A stretch of DNA of 58,619 nt, from contig JAQVWN010000011.1 of NCBI GenBank assembly GCA_028749475.1, positions 1-58,619 on the forward strand, written 5' to 3'. The number at the start of each line of letters is the position of its first letter. Position 1 is the first letter of the stretch. Positions 8,409-19,758 of the stretch are shown here, piece after piece. The DNA is from Thomasclavelia sp. GTDB lineage: Bacteria; Bacillota_I; Bacilli_A; Erysipelotrichales; Coprobacillaceae. The translations under genes were made by a program, and so were the position numbers. Below the pieces are notes generated by a model. The model saw only the letters and a list, made by a program, of their open reading frames with translations. It searched no databases and was not told the origin of the DNA.

Positions 8409-9416
8409 ATGAATTTAATAATACCTAAAAACTATGATCCAGTATTATCACTTCGAGAAACACAAGAAGCTATTAAGTATATTCGTGATACTTTTCAAGT
8501 AGAGATTGGAAGAGCTCTTCATCTATCAAGAATATCCGCACCACTATTTGTCGAAAAGAATTCTGGATTAAATGATAACTTAAGCGGAGTTGAAAAACCC
8601 GTATCATTTAATATCATTGAACTAAGTGATGATCCTATTGAAGTAGTTCATTCACTAGCTAAATGGAAAAGAATGGCTCTAAAAAAATATGATTTTAAAA
8701 TGCATGAAGGTTTATATACTAATATGAACGCTATTAGAAAAGATGAACAAGTTGATAATCTTCATTCATATTATGTTGATCAATGGGACTGGGAAAAAAT
8801 TATTGCCAAAGATGAAAGATCAATCAAAACTCTTAAAACCTATGTTAAAAAGATCTTTAAAGTAATTAAACATATGGAACATGAAGTTTGGTATAAATAT
8901 CCAAAAGCTGTTAATAGATTACCTGATAATATCTTCTTTATTACATCTCAAGAACTTGAAGATAAATACCCTACTCTAACTCCTAAGGAAAGAGAAGACG
9001 CTATTTGTAAAGAAAAAGGTTGTGTTTTCATTATTGGAATTGGTCATAAACTTAAAAGTGGTCAAAAACATGATGGAAGAGCACCCGACTATGATGATTG
9101 GAATTTAAATGGCGATATTCTATTTTGGTATGAACCTTTAAATTGTGCATTAGAAATCTCTAGTATGGGAATTAGAGTTGATGAAGATTCATTAGTTGAA
9201 CAATGTAAATTAGAAGGCTGTGAAGATCGACTTACCCTTCCATACCATAAAAAGATTTTAAGTAAAGAATTACCATATACTATTGGTGGTGGAATTGGTC
9301 AATCTAGACTTTGTATGTTACTACTTAATAGAGCTCATGTTGGCGAAGTTCAAGCAAGTATTTGGCCTAAAGACATGATTGAAGAATGTGCAAAGCATAA
9401 TATTTATCTATTATAA
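8409..9416 (+). CDS. asnA: aspartate--ammonia ligase (asparagine synthetase A)
   Basis: Makes asparagine from aspartate, ammonia and ATP (AMP-forming). The protein is about 335 residues, the usual AsnA length, with the class II aminoacyl-tRNA-synthetase-like fold. Markers are YIRDTFQ at the N-terminus, [23 protein letters not shown], and the C-terminal [17 protein letters not shown]-site segment. The start at 8409 was preferred over 8394 because GGGAG lies seven to eight bases upstream of it. The gene stands alone and ends in a bidirectional terminator shared with purB. The ammonia-dependent enzyme fits a genome that also encodes GDH here. Confidence 0.97.
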   Translation: MNLIIPKNYDPVLSLRETQEAIKYIRDTFQVEIGRALHLSRISAPLFVEKNSGLNDNLSGVEKPVSFNIIELSDDPIEVVHSLAKWKRMALKKYDFKMHEGLYTNMNAIRKDEQVDNLHSYYVDQWDWEKIIAKDERSIKTLKTYVKKIFKVIKHMEHEVWYKYPKAVNRLPDNIFFITSQELEDKYPTLTPKEREDAICKEKGCVFIIGIGHKLKSGQKHDGRAPDYDDWNLNGDILFWYEPLNCALEISSMGIRVDEDSLVEQCKLEGCEDRLTLPYHKKILSKELPYTIGGGIGQSRLCMLLLNRAHVGEVQASIWPKDMIEECAKHNIYLL

Positions 9417-9438
9417 AAAATAGTTATATTTTTTCGAT

Positions 9439-9470
9439 AAAAAAAGCAACTTATAAAAGTTGCTTTTTAT
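9439..9470. terminator. bidirectional terminator between asnA and purB
   Basis: AAGCAACTT and AAGTTGCTT form a stem flanked by A-run and T-run on opposite sides. It can therefore end both the plus-strand asnA transcript and the minus-strand purine operon. Confidence 0.8.
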
Positions 9471-10852
9471 TATTTTAATTCTTTTTTTGCTAATAATTTA
9501 GCTAGACCAATATAACTATCAGGAGTCATATTTATTAGAGTAGCTTTATCTTCATCAGATAAGATATCTAAACTATTAGTAAACTCATGAATAGCATCTT
9601 TAGAAATATTCTTACCTCTAGTAAGTTCTTTTAATTGATCATAAGCATCAGAAATACCATATTTTCTAAGCATTGTTTGAATAGGCTCAGCTAGTACTTC
9701 CCATTTTTCATTTAAATCATGTTCTAATTTATTTTTATTTACAACACATTTAGCTAAACCATTCATTGTTTCAGAGATAGCTTGGATAGAATATCCAAAA
9801 GCTAATCCTAAATTTCTTTGAGAAGAACTATCTGATAAGTCTCTTTGCATTCTAGATTTTGTAAGTTTATTTGATAAACCAACACAAATGTTACTAGACA
9901 TATCAATATTAGCTTCTGAATTTTCAAACCTAATTGGATTAACCTTATGAGGCATAGTTGAAGAACCAACTTCTCCTTTTACTGGAATTTGTTTAAAGTA
10001 TTCCATTGAAATATAAAGCCACATATCAACATCAAAATCTACTAACACATTATTGAAATGTCTTACTCCATCTAAGATATGAGCAGTATAATCATGAGAT
10101 TCAATTTGAGTAGTTAACGGATTGAATTCTAAACCTAAATATTCTTCAACAAATTTTTTAGCGTTTGCTTCCCAATCTTCATTAGGAAAAGCAGTTAAAA
10201 TTGCACTATAGTTTCCTGTAGCTCCATTAAATTTAGCTTTAATCTTAATACTTTCAATATTTTCAATAGATGAGAACATTCGATAAGCATATACTTTAAA
10301 TTCTTTACCAACAGTTGTTGGAGTTGCTGGTTGCCCATGAGTATGCGCAAGCATTGCATCATCATAATGTTTTAAGGCAAAATCATCAATATAACCAGCT
10401 ATTTCTTTAGCTCTTTGAAGCCAAACTTTAGATAATCCATTTTTAATCATTAAAGCATATGAAGTATTATTGATATCTTCTGAAGTACATCCAATATGAA
10501 TAAATGATTGTAAATAATCATAACCTAATTTCTTTACTTCATTATCTAAGTAGTATTCAACCGCTTTAACATCATGACGGGTTGTTTGTTCAATTTCTTT
10601 AATAGCTTTAAATGACTCATAATCAAAGTTATTTGCAATATCTTCAATTTTAGATAAGTTTGATTTATCAAACTTATCTAAAACATCAGTATGAATATTT
10701 TCAATTAAGAATTTTAACCATTGAACTTCTACAAAAACACGATATTTTACTAAACCATATTCACTAAAGTATTCACCAAGTGCATCTTTAACACTTGAAT
10801 AACGTCCATCTAATGGACAAAGAGTCAAACATTCAAATTCTTGTTTTTCCAT
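9470..10852 (-). CDS. purB: adenylosuccinate lyase
   Basis: Catalyses fumarate release from SAICAR and from adenylosuccinate. The length of 460 residues, the N-terminal CPLDGRYSSV and the SEYGLVKYRV segment resemble the E. coli-type enzyme (about 456 aa) more than the shorter B. subtilis type (about 430 aa). The fumarase/aspartase-superfamily signature GSSTMPHKVNP lies near residues 297-307. It is the last gene of the operon and overlaps the purL stop by one base (TAATG), indicating coupled translation. Confidence 0.96.
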   Translation of the reverse strand: MEKQEFECLTLCPLDGRYSSVKDALGEYFSEYGLVKYRVFVEVQWLKFLIENIHTDVLDKFDKSNLSKIEDIANNFDYESFKAIKEIEQTTRHDVKAVEYYLDNEVKKLGYDYLQSFIHIGCTSEDINNTSYALMIKNGLSKVWLQRAKEIAGYIDDFALKHYDDAMLAHTHGQPATPTTVGKEFKVYAYRMFSSIENIESIKIKAKFNGATGNYSAILTAFPNEDWEANAKKFVEEYLGLEFNPLTTQIESHDYTAHILDGVRHFNNVLVDFDVDMWLYISMEYFKQIPVKGEVGSSTMPHKVNPIRFENSEANIDMSSNICVGLSNKLTKSRMQRDLSDSSSQRNLGLAFGYSIQAISETMNGLAKCVVNKNKLEHDLNEKWEVLAEPIQTMLRKYGISDAYDQLKELTRGKNISKDAIHEFTNSLDILSDEDKATLINMTPDSYIGLAKLLAKKELK

Positions 10853-13800
10853 TATTTATCTCCTCTGAAATAAGCAACTCCGGCTTCAAAAATCTTTTGG
10901 TCCATTTCACCATAGACATTTTTAAATCTATTGTCACCTTGTCTTTCACTATGTCCCATCTTACCTAGTACTCTACCATCTTTTGATACAATACCTTCAA
11001 TACCATACATTGATCCATTAGGATTATATGGTGTTTGCATAGTTACTTTTCTATTTGGATCGACATATTGAGAGAATACTTGACCGTTATCAAATAAATC
11101 TTCAATTACATCTTTATCAGCTACAAATCTTCCTTCTCCATGAGAAATAGGAATTACATGAACATCACCAACATTTACATTCTTTAACCATGGTGATTTA
11201 ACACTTCCAATTCTTGTATCCACAAATTGAGATAAATGACGACCGATTGTATTAAATGTTAGAGTAGGATCATTTTTATTCATATCTCTAATTTTACCAT
11301 CTGGTAACAATCCAAGTTTAATTAAAGCTTGGAATCCATTACAAATACCAATCATAAGTCCATCTCTATTATCTAATAAATCATCAATAGCTGCTTTTAA
11401 CTTAGGGTTTCTAAGAACAGTAGCGATAAACTTACCAGAACCTTCTGGTTCATCACCAGCTGAGAAACCACCTGGTAACATAACGATATTAGCTTTTTTA
11501 ATAGCCGCTTCTAAATCATTAATAGAATCAGCTAACATCTTTTCAGTTTTATTTCTAATTAAGACAATTTCAACCTTAGCCCCTGCTCTTTCAAAAGCTC
11601 TTTTACTATCATATTCACAGTTAGTACCTGGGAATACTGGTATAACAACTAATGGATGTTCAACATAAACTTTTGGTTTAATAGTAGTTCTTTCTTTACA
11701 TTCAGCCACAATTAAATCTTTAGTTGGGGCTTTTTCTCTAGTTGGATATACATCTTCTAAGACTGATTTATTTAAAGCATAAGATTCTTTATTGGAAATA
11801 GATTCAGTTCCATAAGTGATAGTTTCACTTTCATTTAAAGTTCCTAGGACACGATAATTGTCAATTCCAACTAAATCATCTTCACCTTTAACTTCCACAA
11901 TGATATTTCCATAGTCTTTACGAACTAATGATTCAAGTGAATTATTAGTATCATAAACAAAACCTAAACCATTACCAAATACCATTTTACTTACTGCTTC
12001 AATTACTCCACCATCTTTAACAGTATAGGCACTAGCAATCTTTTCTTCTTTAATAAGTTTCATGATTGCATCATATTGTTTTTTAAGATGATCAAAGTCA
12101 TAAATATCAAATTTATCTTTATTAACAATAACTTCAACTAAGAAATGACCAGGAGCCTTAGCTTCAGGAGTCATTACATCTTTAACATCTAAACTAGTAA
12201 TAGCGAAAGATACAAGAGTTGGTGGAACATCTAAGTCTTCAAAAGAACCAGACATAGAGTCTTTACCACCAATAGATGGTAAACATAATTCTTTTTGAGC
12301 ACGATATGCTCCAAGTAAAGCAGCTAGTGGTTTACCCCATCTAGTTGGATTATCTAATAATTTTTCAAAATATTCTTGGAATGAGAATCGAACTGTATGA
12401 TAATCTCCTCCCATTGCCACTATTTTAGCAACAGATTCAACAATTGCATAGATGGCACCATGATATGGAGACCATTTTGATATTAATGGATTATATCCAT
12501 AAGCCATAATACTAGCAGTTGTATTGTCATAACCAAGAGTTGGAATTAAAGCGGCCATCCCTTCAGTTTCAGTATGGTATGTTCTACCACCAAATGGAGA
12601 TAAAACTGTATTATTACCAATTGAAGAATCAAATCTTTCGATTAATCCTTTTTGGCTAGCTACTGAAAGTCTAGTCATTACTTCTTTGGTTGTATCAACA
12701 AAATTCTTTTGTTTAACTTCTTTTAAAGGTGATTTATCAAAATTAGGAAGTTCTATTTTAATATCTTGGTAACGTTTTGCTCCTGCAGCATCTAAGAATT
12801 CACGAGAAATATTAACTATTTCTTGTCCCATGAAACTCATAACAAGACGATTGGTATCAGTTACAGTTGCAACTTCTACAACTTCTAAGTTTTCTAAAGC
12901 ACATTGTTCTTTAATATAAGAAGCATCTTCTTTATTAATAACAATTGCCATTCTTTCTTGTGATTCACTAATAGCAAGTTCTGTACCAGTTAATCCTTCA
13001 TATTTCTTTAAAACAGCATCTAAATTAATATTTAATCCTTCAGCTAGTTCACCAACTGCTACGCATACTCCTCCAGCTCCAAAGTCATTACATCTAACAA
13101 CTTTTTTAGAAACTTCTTCATTTCTAAATAATCTTTGGATTTTACGTTCTTCAATTGGATTACCTTTTTGAACTTCAGCTCCAGCAGTTTCAATTGATTT
13201 AACATCATGTTTTTTAGAAGAACCTGTAGCTCCTCCAATTCCATCACGTCCAGTACGTCCACCAATTAGTAAGACGATTTGTCCTGTTTGAGGAATTAAT
13301 CTTTTAACTTGTTCTTTAGGGGCAGCAGCCACTACAGCTCCAAGTTCCATTCTTTTAGCTACATAACCATCATCATATATTTCATGAACATATCCAGTAG
13401 CAAGACCGATTTGGTTACCATATGAACTAAATCCATGAGCAGATTCTTGACATAGTTTTCTTTGAGGAAGTTTACCTTCAAGAGTTTGGCTTAAAGGTTT
13501 ACGAGGATCTCCAGCCCCAGTAATACGCATTGATTGATAAATATAAGCACGTCCAGAAAGTGGGTCACGAATTGCTCCACCTAAACATGTTGCAGCTCCC
13601 CCAAATGGTTCTATTTCAGTTGGGTGGTTATGTGTTTCGTTTTTAAACATTAATAACCAATCTTCATCACCATGATCTGTATGAACTTTGATTTCAATTG
13701 AACAAGCATTGATTTCTTCAGATACTTCCATATCATCTAAATATCCTGCTTTACGTAATTCTTTCATTGAGATTGTAGCTAAATCCATAAGAGTAAGTGG

Positions 13801-14613
13801 GCGTTTTGTATCAACTCCATATACCATATGACGACTTGTTTTATAATCTTCAATATCTTTTTCTAATATTTCTTTAAATGCACCAGATTCAATATCAACA
13901 TCAGTAATTATTGTTGCAAATGTTGTATGACGACAATGATCAGACCAATAAGTATCTAATACTTTTAATTCTGTTTCAGTTGGATTACGATGTTCTTCAT
14001 TTTTGAAGTAATCTTGTGAAACTTTTAAATCTTCATAAGACATTGCCATTCCATTTTTATTTAAATAATCTTTTAAACCATTTTCATCTAAATCATTAAA
14101 TCCTTCAATTACTGGTACTGACTTAATTTCTACCTTAACATCAGTTAAATCTGTAGGTTTATCTAAAGATGCAACACGACTATCTACGGGGTTAATAAGG
14201 AAATGTTCAATTTCTTTAATAGTTTTCTTTTCTTCACCATTAAATGAAACAACATAATATGTTGCACATTTAACTCTAGTAGATGTATTACCAGTTAAAA
14301 TGGCAAAACATTGTTCGCATGAATCAGCTCTTTGATCATATTGACCAGGAAGATATTCAATAGCAATGATTTTTTCATTATCATTAATTGGGAATTCTTC
14401 GTTATACACATCATCTACCATAGGTTCTGATAGAATAGTATTTATACCTTGTTTTAAAACATCATCTAAAACACCTTGGACATCATAACGATGTACTATT
14501 CGAAGACTTTTGATATCTAATTTTAGTTGTTCAACTAAATTATGTTTAATTTCATTAGCTTCAGTTGCATATTCTTTTCTTTTCTCTACATAGATTCTTC
14601 TAACTTTATCCAT
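10852..14613 (-). CDS. purL: phosphoribosylformylglycinamidine synthase, single-chain (PurSLQ fusion)
   Basis: ATP- and glutamine-dependent amidation of FGAR to FGAM. About 1253 residues form one chain that joins the N-terminal PurS-like part, two ATP-grasp-like PurM-type halves (HNHPTEIEPFGGAATCLGG; LPSIGGKDSMSG) and a C-terminal glutaminase (FPGTNCEYDS, nucleophile Cys in GICNGFQALI, then SHGEGRF). This Clostridia-type arrangement replaces separate PurS, PurQ and PurL. The start at 14613 has a GGGGGA ribosome site; an in-frame ATG at 14628 overlaps the purD stop and has no site of its own. Confidence 0.96.
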   Translation of the reverse strand: MDKVRRIYVEKRKEYATEANEIKHNLVEQLKLDIKSLRIVHRYDVQGVLDDVLKQGINTILSEPMVDDVYNEEFPINDNEKIIAIEYLPGQYDQRADSCEQCFAILTGNTSTRVKCATYYVVSFNGEEKKTIKEIEHFLINPVDSRVASLDKPTDLTDVKVEIKSVPVIEGFNDLDENGLKDYLNKNGMAMSYEDLKVSQDYFKNEEHRNPTETELKVLDTYWSDHCRHTTFATIITDVDIESGAFKEILEKDIEDYKTSRHMVYGVDTKRPLTLMDLATISMKELRKAGYLDDMEVSEEINACSIEIKVHTDHGDEDWLLMFKNETHNHPTEIEPFGGAATCLGGAIRDPLSGRAYIYQSMRITGAGDPRKPLSQTLEGKLPQRKLCQESAHGFSSYGNQIGLATGYVHEIYDDGYVAKRMELGAVVAAAPKEQVKRLIPQTGQIVLLIGGRTGRDGIGGATGSSKKHDVKSIETAGAEVQKGNPIEERKIQRLFRNEEVSKKVVRCNDFGAGGVCVAVGELAEGLNINLDAVLKKYEGLTGTELAISESQERMAIVINKEDASYIKEQCALENLEVVEVATVTDTNRLVMSFMGQEIVNISREFLDAAGAKRYQDIKIELPNFDKSPLKEVKQKNFVDTTKEVMTRLSVASQKGLIERFDSSIGNNTVLSPFGGRTYHTETEGMAALIPTLGYDNTTASIMAYGYNPLISKWSPYHGAIYAIVESVAKIVAMGGDYHTVRFSFQEYFEKLLDNPTRWGKPLAALLGAYRAQKELCLPSIGGKDSMSGSFEDLDVPPTLVSFAITSLDVKDVMTPEAKAPGHFLVEVIVNKDKFDIYDFDHLKKQYDAIMKLIKEEKIASAYTVKDGGVIEAVSKMVFGNGLGFVYDTNNSLESLVRKDYGNIIVEVKGEDDLVGIDNYRVLGTLNESETITYGTESISNKESYALNKSVLEDVYPTREKAPTKDLIVAECKERTTIKPKVYVEHPLVVIPVFPGTNCEYDSKRAFERAGAKVEIVLIRNKTEKMLADSINDLEAAIKKANIVMLPGGFSAGDEPEGSGKFIATVLRNPKLKAAIDDLLDNRDGLMIGICNGFQALIKLGLLPDGKIRDMNKNDPTLTFNTIGRHLSQFVDTRIGSVKSPWLKNVNVGDVHVIPISHGEGRFVADKDVIEDLFDNGQVFSQYVDPNRKVTMQTPYNPNGSMYGIEGIVSKDGRVLGKMGHSERQGDNRFKNVYGEMDQKIFEAGVAYFRGDK

Positions 14614-14627
14614 TTTAATATCCCCCA

Positions 14628-15878
14628 TTATTTTCCAATATCTTTACGATAATACATACCATCAAAGTGAATGATATTTGTGCATTCATAAACCTTTTTT
14701 AAAGCTTCATCCAATGTATTTGAACAAGCACATATATTAAGTACACGTCCTCCATTAGTAACTAACTTGCCATCCTTTAAAGCTGTACCTGCTTGAAATA
14801 CAACAATATCATCAGGACAATTTTCTATTCCAGTAATTTCAACACCTTTTTTATAACTTCCAGGATATCCACCACTAGCTAGAACTAAACAAGCCACTTG
14901 TTTAGTTGACCACTTAACGTCAACATCTTTAAGGTTTCTATTAGCACATGCATACATTATATCAAATAAATCACTATCTAGTCTTAGTAAAATTGATTGA
15001 GTTTCAGGATCACCAAAACGAACATTAAATTCTAATACTTTAGCTTTCCCATTTTCAATCATTAAACCAATAAATACAACTCCACGATAATCCATATTAT
15101 CAGCTTTAATTCCATTCATAAATGGAACTAAGATATCATCATTAATAGTTTTATCCATACCCTCAGGCATAAATGGATTTGGAGATACAGTTCCCATACC
15201 ACCAGTATTTGGACCTTTATTACCATCAAATATTTGTTTATGATCTTTAGCAGTAACCATTGGGACAATAGTATTTCCATCAGTAAAGCAAAGTAATGAA
15301 CATTCAAAACCAGTTAAGAATTCTTCTAACACTACTTTACTTCCAGCACCATCTAAAGAACCATCAATCATCATTTCTTTTAGTGTTTTAATAGCATCAT
15401 CTTTATTATCTACTATTACTACCCCTTTACCAGCTGCTAGACCATCAGCCTTAATAACTAAAGGATAACTAAAAGAATCTATTTCCTTTACTGCTTCATC
15501 ATAAGAGTTTACTTCTTTATAAGCAGCTGTAGGAATATTATGTTTAATCATAAAGTCTTTAGAAAAAGCTTTAGATCCTTCTAATGTAGCAGCTTTCTTT
15601 TTGGGACCAAAAGCAGCAATGCCTTCTTTTGCAAGATCATCAGATAAGCCATTAACTAAAGGAACTTCTGGACCAATAACTACTAAGTCAATCTTATTAT
15701 CTTTAGCAAAGGTAACAATCATTTTATTGTCTTCAACACTACCATCGATACATTTTCCAATAGTAGCCATTCCAGGATTACCTGGAATGAAGAACATTTC
15801 ATCAACTTTACTACTTTGATTTAGTTTATAAGCGATAGCGTGTTCTCTTCCCCCACTACCTATTACTAGTACTTTCAT
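14628..15878 (-). CDS. purD: phosphoribosylamine--glycine ligase (GARS)
   Basis: Joins glycine to phosphoribosylamine using ATP. The 416-residue ATP-grasp protein opens with MKVLVIGSGGREHAIAYKL, the PurD signature. It contains KADGLAAGKGVVI (ATP-grasp lysine region), GGMGTVSPNPFMP and FNVRFGDPETQ, the metal-binding end of the grasp domain. It sits 17 bases after purH in the purine operon. Its substrate phosphoribosylamine would come from PurF, which is not encoded in this window. Confidence 0.97.
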   Translation of the reverse strand: MKVLVIGSGGREHAIAYKLNQSSKVDEMFFIPGNPGMATIGKCIDGSVEDNKMIVTFAKDNKIDLVVIGPEVPLVNGLSDDLAKEGIAAFGPKKKAATLEGSKAFSKDFMIKHNIPTAAYKEVNSYDEAVKEIDSFSYPLVIKADGLAAGKGVVIVDNKDDAIKTLKEMMIDGSLDGAGSKVVLEEFLTGFECSLLCFTDGNTIVPMVTAKDHKQIFDGNKGPNTGGMGTVSPNPFMPEGMDKTINDDILVPFMNGIKADNMDYRGVVFIGLMIENGKAKVLEFNVRFGDPETQSILLRLDSDLFDIMYACANRNLKDVDVKWSTKQVACLVLASGGYPGSYKKGVEITGIENCPDDIVVFQAGTALKDGKLVTNGGRVLNICACSNTLDEALKKVYECTNIIHFDGMYYRKDIGK

Positions 15879-15895
15879 TTATTATTACCTTTCTA

Positions 15896-17419
15896 TTAAT
15901 GTCTAAATTGACGATATCCACTAAATACCATTGGTACATTATGTTCATTACATAAATCTATACTATCTTGATCATGAATTGATCCACCTGGTTGAACAAT
16001 AGAAGTAATTCCAGCTTCAATAGCAACCTTAGCAGTATCATTAAATGGGAAGAAAGCATCGCTTGCAAGACAAGCTCCTGTAAAGTCTTTATCAGGATTA
16101 TTTCTAATAGCATTTTCTAAAGCCCATACTCTTGATGTTTGTCCACCACCAATAGCAAGGGTAGCTCCATCTTTAACAACACAAACCGCATTTGATTTTA
16201 CATATTTAACTACTTTCATACCAAATTCCATATCAGATAATTGTTGTTTTGTAGGCTTTGCATCAGTAACAACTTTCATTTCATCAATCATCTTAGTGTT
16301 TAAGTCTTGAACTAAAGCTTTACCTTCTAAATACTTAATATCATATTTAGCTTCTCTAGCATCTAAATTCTTTAGTTTAAGAACACGAATATTTTTCTTT
16401 TTACAAAGGATTTCTAAAGCATCATCATCATAGTCAGGAGCAGCCACTATTTCCAAGAAGATTTCATGCATCTTCTCAGCAGTTGCTTTATCTACTTTAT
16501 AGTTAACAGCTACTATTCCACCATAAATAGATTGAGGATCTCCTTCATAAGCTTTCATATATGATTCATATCCAGTACTACCAATAGCTACTCCACAAGG
16601 AGTTGAGTGTTTAATAGCTGCCGTAACAATTTGATCACCGAATTCTCTTACACAAGCTACAGCTCCATATAAATCATTAACATTATTAAATGAAATTTCT
16701 TTACCATGAAGTTGATCATAATCAAGTAAACTATGTCCAACAAAAGTATCTTCATAAGTGCTAGCTCTTTGTTGTGAGTTTTCACCATATCTTAAATGAT
16801 CAGTTTTCTTTAATGAAATATTTAATGTATCAGGGAAATCTTCTCCAACTTGTCCTGCAAAATAACGAGAAATTACAGCATCATAACTTCCTGTTAAAGA
16901 GAATGCTTTATAAGCAAGATTTAAACGATAATCAAAGTCTGTTTTATCTTCTTTAATAGCGTTTAAGACATCATCATAATCTTTAGGATCAGTAACAATT
17001 AAAACATCTTTAAAGTTTTTAGCTGCTGATCTAATCATTGAAGGTCCACCAATATCGATATTTTCAATCATATCAGCCATTGGTTTATTATCTCTTAAAG
17101 CTTTTTCAAACTCATATAAATTTACACATACTAAATCAATCGGTTCAATTCCATGTTCTTTAATTGTAGCAACATGTTTTGGATCATCTCTTTTAAAAAG
17201 TAATCCACCATGAACTTTAGGGTGAAGAGTTTTAACTCTTCCATCTAACATTTCAGGAAAACCAGTTACTGTATCAATAGAAATACAATCAACTCCAGCT
17301 TCTTGAAGTTTTGACATTGTTCCACCTGTTGAAACAATTTCAAAACCTAAATCTTTTAAGCCTTTAACAAAATCAACAATACCTTCTTTATTAGTTACAC
17401 TTATTAGCGCTCTTTTCAT
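15896..17419 (-). CDS. purH: bifunctional AICAR transformylase / IMP cyclohydrolase
   Basis: Last two steps to IMP. The N-terminal MGS-like IMP cyclohydrolase domain occupies about residues 1-150 (FEIVSTGGTMSKL, GFPEMLDGRVKTLHPKVHGG). The AICAR transformylase domain follows (RYGENSQQRAS, KHSTPCGVAIG, GGGQTSRV) up to the C-terminal SIHDQDSIDLCNEH and YRQFRH. The length of 507 is typical. It uses 10-formyl-THF, the cofactor made by Fhs at the head of the operon; when this is scarce, AICAR (ZMP) builds up and would be sensed by the ZTP riboswitch. Its ATG overlaps the purN stop (ATGA). Confidence 0.97.
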   Translation of the reverse strand: MKRALISVTNKEGIVDFVKGLKDLGFEIVSTGGTMSKLQEAGVDCISIDTVTGFPEMLDGRVKTLHPKVHGGLLFKRDDPKHVATIKEHGIEPIDLVCVNLYEFEKALRDNKPMADMIENIDIGGPSMIRSAAKNFKDVLIVTDPKDYDDVLNAIKEDKTDFDYRLNLAYKAFSLTGSYDAVISRYFAGQVGEDFPDTLNISLKKTDHLRYGENSQQRASTYEDTFVGHSLLDYDQLHGKEISFNNVNDLYGAVACVREFGDQIVTAAIKHSTPCGVAIGSTGYESYMKAYEGDPQSIYGGIVAVNYKVDKATAEKMHEIFLEIVAAPDYDDDALEILCKKKNIRVLKLKNLDAREAKYDIKYLEGKALVQDLNTKMIDEMKVVTDAKPTKQQLSDMEFGMKVVKYVKSNAVCVVKDGATLAIGGGQTSRVWALENAIRNNPDKDFTGACLASDAFFPFNDTAKVAIEAGITSIVQPGGSIHDQDSIDLCNEHNVPMVFSGYRQFRH

Positions 17420-18012
17420 CGTTCAATCTTTACCTTTCCATTTATTATTTTTATTTTATTATCACAAAATAAACCTACTGCTTCAGGTAATATTTTATGT
17501 TCTATTTTTAGAACTCTTTGTTGGATATCTTCTGGTGTATCCAAGTCTGAAATATCACAGGCTCTTTGAATTATGATTGGTCCGCCATCCACTTCACTAG
17601 ATACAAAATGAACAGTCGCACCTGAAACCTTTACTCCTCTTTTTAACACTTCTTCATGAACATGGATTCCATAAAATCCAGGGCCACAAAAAGAAGGAAT
17701 TAAAGAAGGATGAATATTAATAATTTTATTTTTATAAGCATCAATAAATTCATCAGTTAAAATAGCTAAGTAACCAGCTAAAACAACTAAATCAATATTT
17801 CTTTCTTTTAACATCTTAATTATTAATTCATCATTCTTTTTTACGACAGCTGTTTCAATTCCATTATCTTTAGCTCTAGTAAGACCATAAGCCTTATTAC
17901 GATTTGAAATAACTAAAGATATTTCACCATTAATTTCATTATTATTTACAGCATCAATTATTGATTGAAGGTCAGTTCCCCCACCGGAAACTAAGACTGC
18001 AATTTTTAGCAT
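17416..18012 (-). CDS. purN: phosphoribosylglycinamide formyltransferase
   Basis: Transfers the formyl group of 10-formyl-THF to GAR. The 198-residue protein has the N-terminal [13 protein letters not shown] phosphate loop, [10 protein letters not shown], the [11 protein letters not shown] active-site stretch with the catalytic histidine, and the conserved [13 protein letters not shown] block holding the catalytic aspartate. It overlaps purM by 7 nt and purH by 4 nt, so the three are probably coupled in translation. Confidence 0.96.
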   Translation of the reverse strand: MLKIAVLVSGGGTDLQSIIDAVNNNEINGEISLVISNRNKAYGLTRAKDNGIETAVVKKNDELIIKMLKERNIDLVVLAGYLAILTDEFIDAYKNKIINIHPSLIPSFCGPGFYGIHVHEEVLKRGVKVSGATVHFVSSEVDGGPIIIQRACDISDLDTPEDIQQRVLKIEHKILPEAVGLFCDNKIKIINGKVKIER

Positions 18013-19031
18013 AATTCAGCACTCTTTTCGCCGTTTTTAATTTCACCAACTACATATCCATGATCATCAGTTTTACTAATAGCATCTAATGTTTTATCAA
18101 CATCAGCCTTGTCAACAGCAATAATCATTCCAAGTCCCATATTAAATGTTGCATACATCATTTTTTCTTCAATATTTCCTTCTTTTTGAATTAAATCAAA
18201 AATTGGAGGAATTGGATAACTATCTTTTTTAATTACAGCTTTAACTCCATCAGGAAGCATTCTAGGAACGTTTTCATAGAAACCTCCACCAGTAATATGA
18301 GAACATCCTTTAATTGTAACTCCACTACTAGTAATGCTTTGTAAAGCTTTAACATAAATTCTTGTTGGTTCAATTAATGCTTCCCCTAATGTTTTACCAA
18401 GAGAATCATAATATTTATTTAAGTTTTCTTTAGTGATATCAAAGACACTTCTTACTAAAGAAAAACCATTGGAATGAACACCACTAGAAGCAATACCAAT
18501 TAAGACATCTCCTTCTTTAATGTTTTCACCAGTAATAATATCTTTTTTATCAACTACTCCTACAGCAAATCCAGCAAGATCATAATCATTTTCAGGCATT
18601 AATCCTGGGTGTTCAGCAGTTTCTCCACCGACAAGAGCACAACCAGATTGTTTACAACCTTCAGCTACTCCACTAACGATAGTAGCAATCTTTTCAGGAT
18701 AGTTTTTACCACAAGCAATATAATCTAAGAAGAATAATGGTTCTCCTCCAGAACAAACAATATCATTAACACACATAGCTACGGCATCAATTCCAATTGT
18801 GTCATGTTTATCCATTTCGAAAGCTAGTTTAACTTTTGTTCCACATCCATCAGTACCTGAAAGTAAAACAGGTTCTTCCATATTTTTAATGCTTGATAAA
18901 TCAAAAGCACCTGCAAATCCGCCTAAACCTCCAAGTACTTCTGGGCGCATAGTTTCTTTGACATGTTTTTTCATTAATTCAACAGATTTATATCCTGCTT
19001 CAATATCGACTCCAGCTTTTTTATAGTCCAT
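18006..19031 (-). CDS. purM: phosphoribosylformylglycinamidine cyclo-ligase (AIR synthetase)
   Basis: Cyclises FGAM to AIR with ATP. At 341 residues it has the normal PurM length, with [14 protein letters not shown] at the start, [12 protein letters not shown], the [13 protein letters not shown] block and the [16 protein letters not shown] motif of the C-terminal half. The spacing to purC is 11 bp with a good ribosome site. No truncation or odd residues were seen. Confidence 0.97.
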   Translation of the reverse strand: MDYKKAGVDIEAGYKSVELMKKHVKETMRPEVLGGLGGFAGAFDLSSIKNMEEPVLLSGTDGCGTKVKLAFEMDKHDTIGIDAVAMCVNDIVCSGGEPLFFLDYIACGKNYPEKIATIVSGVAEGCKQSGCALVGGETAEHPGLMPENDYDLAGFAVGVVDKKDIITGENIKEGDVLIGIASSGVHSNGFSLVRSVFDITKENLNKYYDSLGKTLGEALIEPTRIYVKALQSITSSGVTIKGCSHITGGGFYENVPRMLPDGVKAVIKKDSYPIPPIFDLIQKEGNIEEKMMYATFNMGLGMIIAVDKADVDKTLDAISKTDDHGYVVGEIKNGEKSAELC

Positions 19032-19042
19032 TACTATTCTCC

Positions 19043-19747
19043 TTATTTATTTTGCATTCTAGCAAGTACAGCTTTATATGTTTCAATTAAATCACCAATA
19101 TCTTGTCTAAATACATCTTTGTCATATTTTTGATTAGTATCTACATCCCATAAACGACAACTATCAGGTGAGATTTCATCAGCAAGTAAGATTTCTCCAT
19201 CTTTTGTTTTACCAAATTCAATTTTGAAATCAACTAATTTTAAATTTAAAGATAAGAAGAATTCTTTTAATAATTCATTAATCTTTAATGTTTCTTGTTT
19301 AATGAAATTATATTCATCTCTAGTACAAAGTCCTAAAGCAACTGCGTGATCTTCATTAATTAATGGATCACCATATTCATCATTTTTATAACTGATTTCA
19401 AAGATAGGTTCTTTTAAAACAATTCCTTCTTTAGCACCTAATCTTTTACAGAATGAACCAGTAGTAATATTTCTTACAATTACTTCTAATGGAAAGATAT
19501 CCACTTTCTTAACTAGGATATCAGTTTCATTTAATTTTTTAATCATATGAGTTTTAATTCCAGCTTCTTCAAGCATATCGAAGATAATGCATGAAATGGT
19601 ATTATTTAAAACTCCTTTTCCTTTAAATTGATCATGTTTAGCTCCATTACCAGCTGTTGCATCATCTTTATAATGAATTAGATATTCATCTTCCTTTTCA
19701 GTACTAAATACTTGTTTTGCTTTTCCTTCGTATAATTTTTCAGACAT
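19043..19747 (-). CDS. purC: SAICAR synthetase
   Basis: Joins aspartate to CAIR with ATP. The 234-residue sequence contains [12 protein letters not shown] at the N-terminus (ATP site), [19 protein letters not shown], and [14 protein letters not shown] near the C-terminus, which are the family signatures. It is the third gene of the operon, 11 bp after purE and 11 bp before purM. Confidence 0.97.
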   Translation of the reverse strand: MSEKLYEGKAKQVFSTEKEDEYLIHYKDDATAGNGAKHDQFKGKGVLNNTISCIIFDMLEEAGIKTHMIKKLNETDILVKKVDIFPLEVIVRNITTGSFCKRLGAKEGIVLKEPIFEISYKNDEYGDPLINEDHAVALGLCTRDEYNFIKQETLKINELLKEFFLSLNLKLVDFKIEFGKTKDGEILLADEISPDSCRLWDVDTNQKYDKDVFRQDIGDLIETYKAVLARMQNK

Positions 19748-19758
19748 TTTTTTCTCTC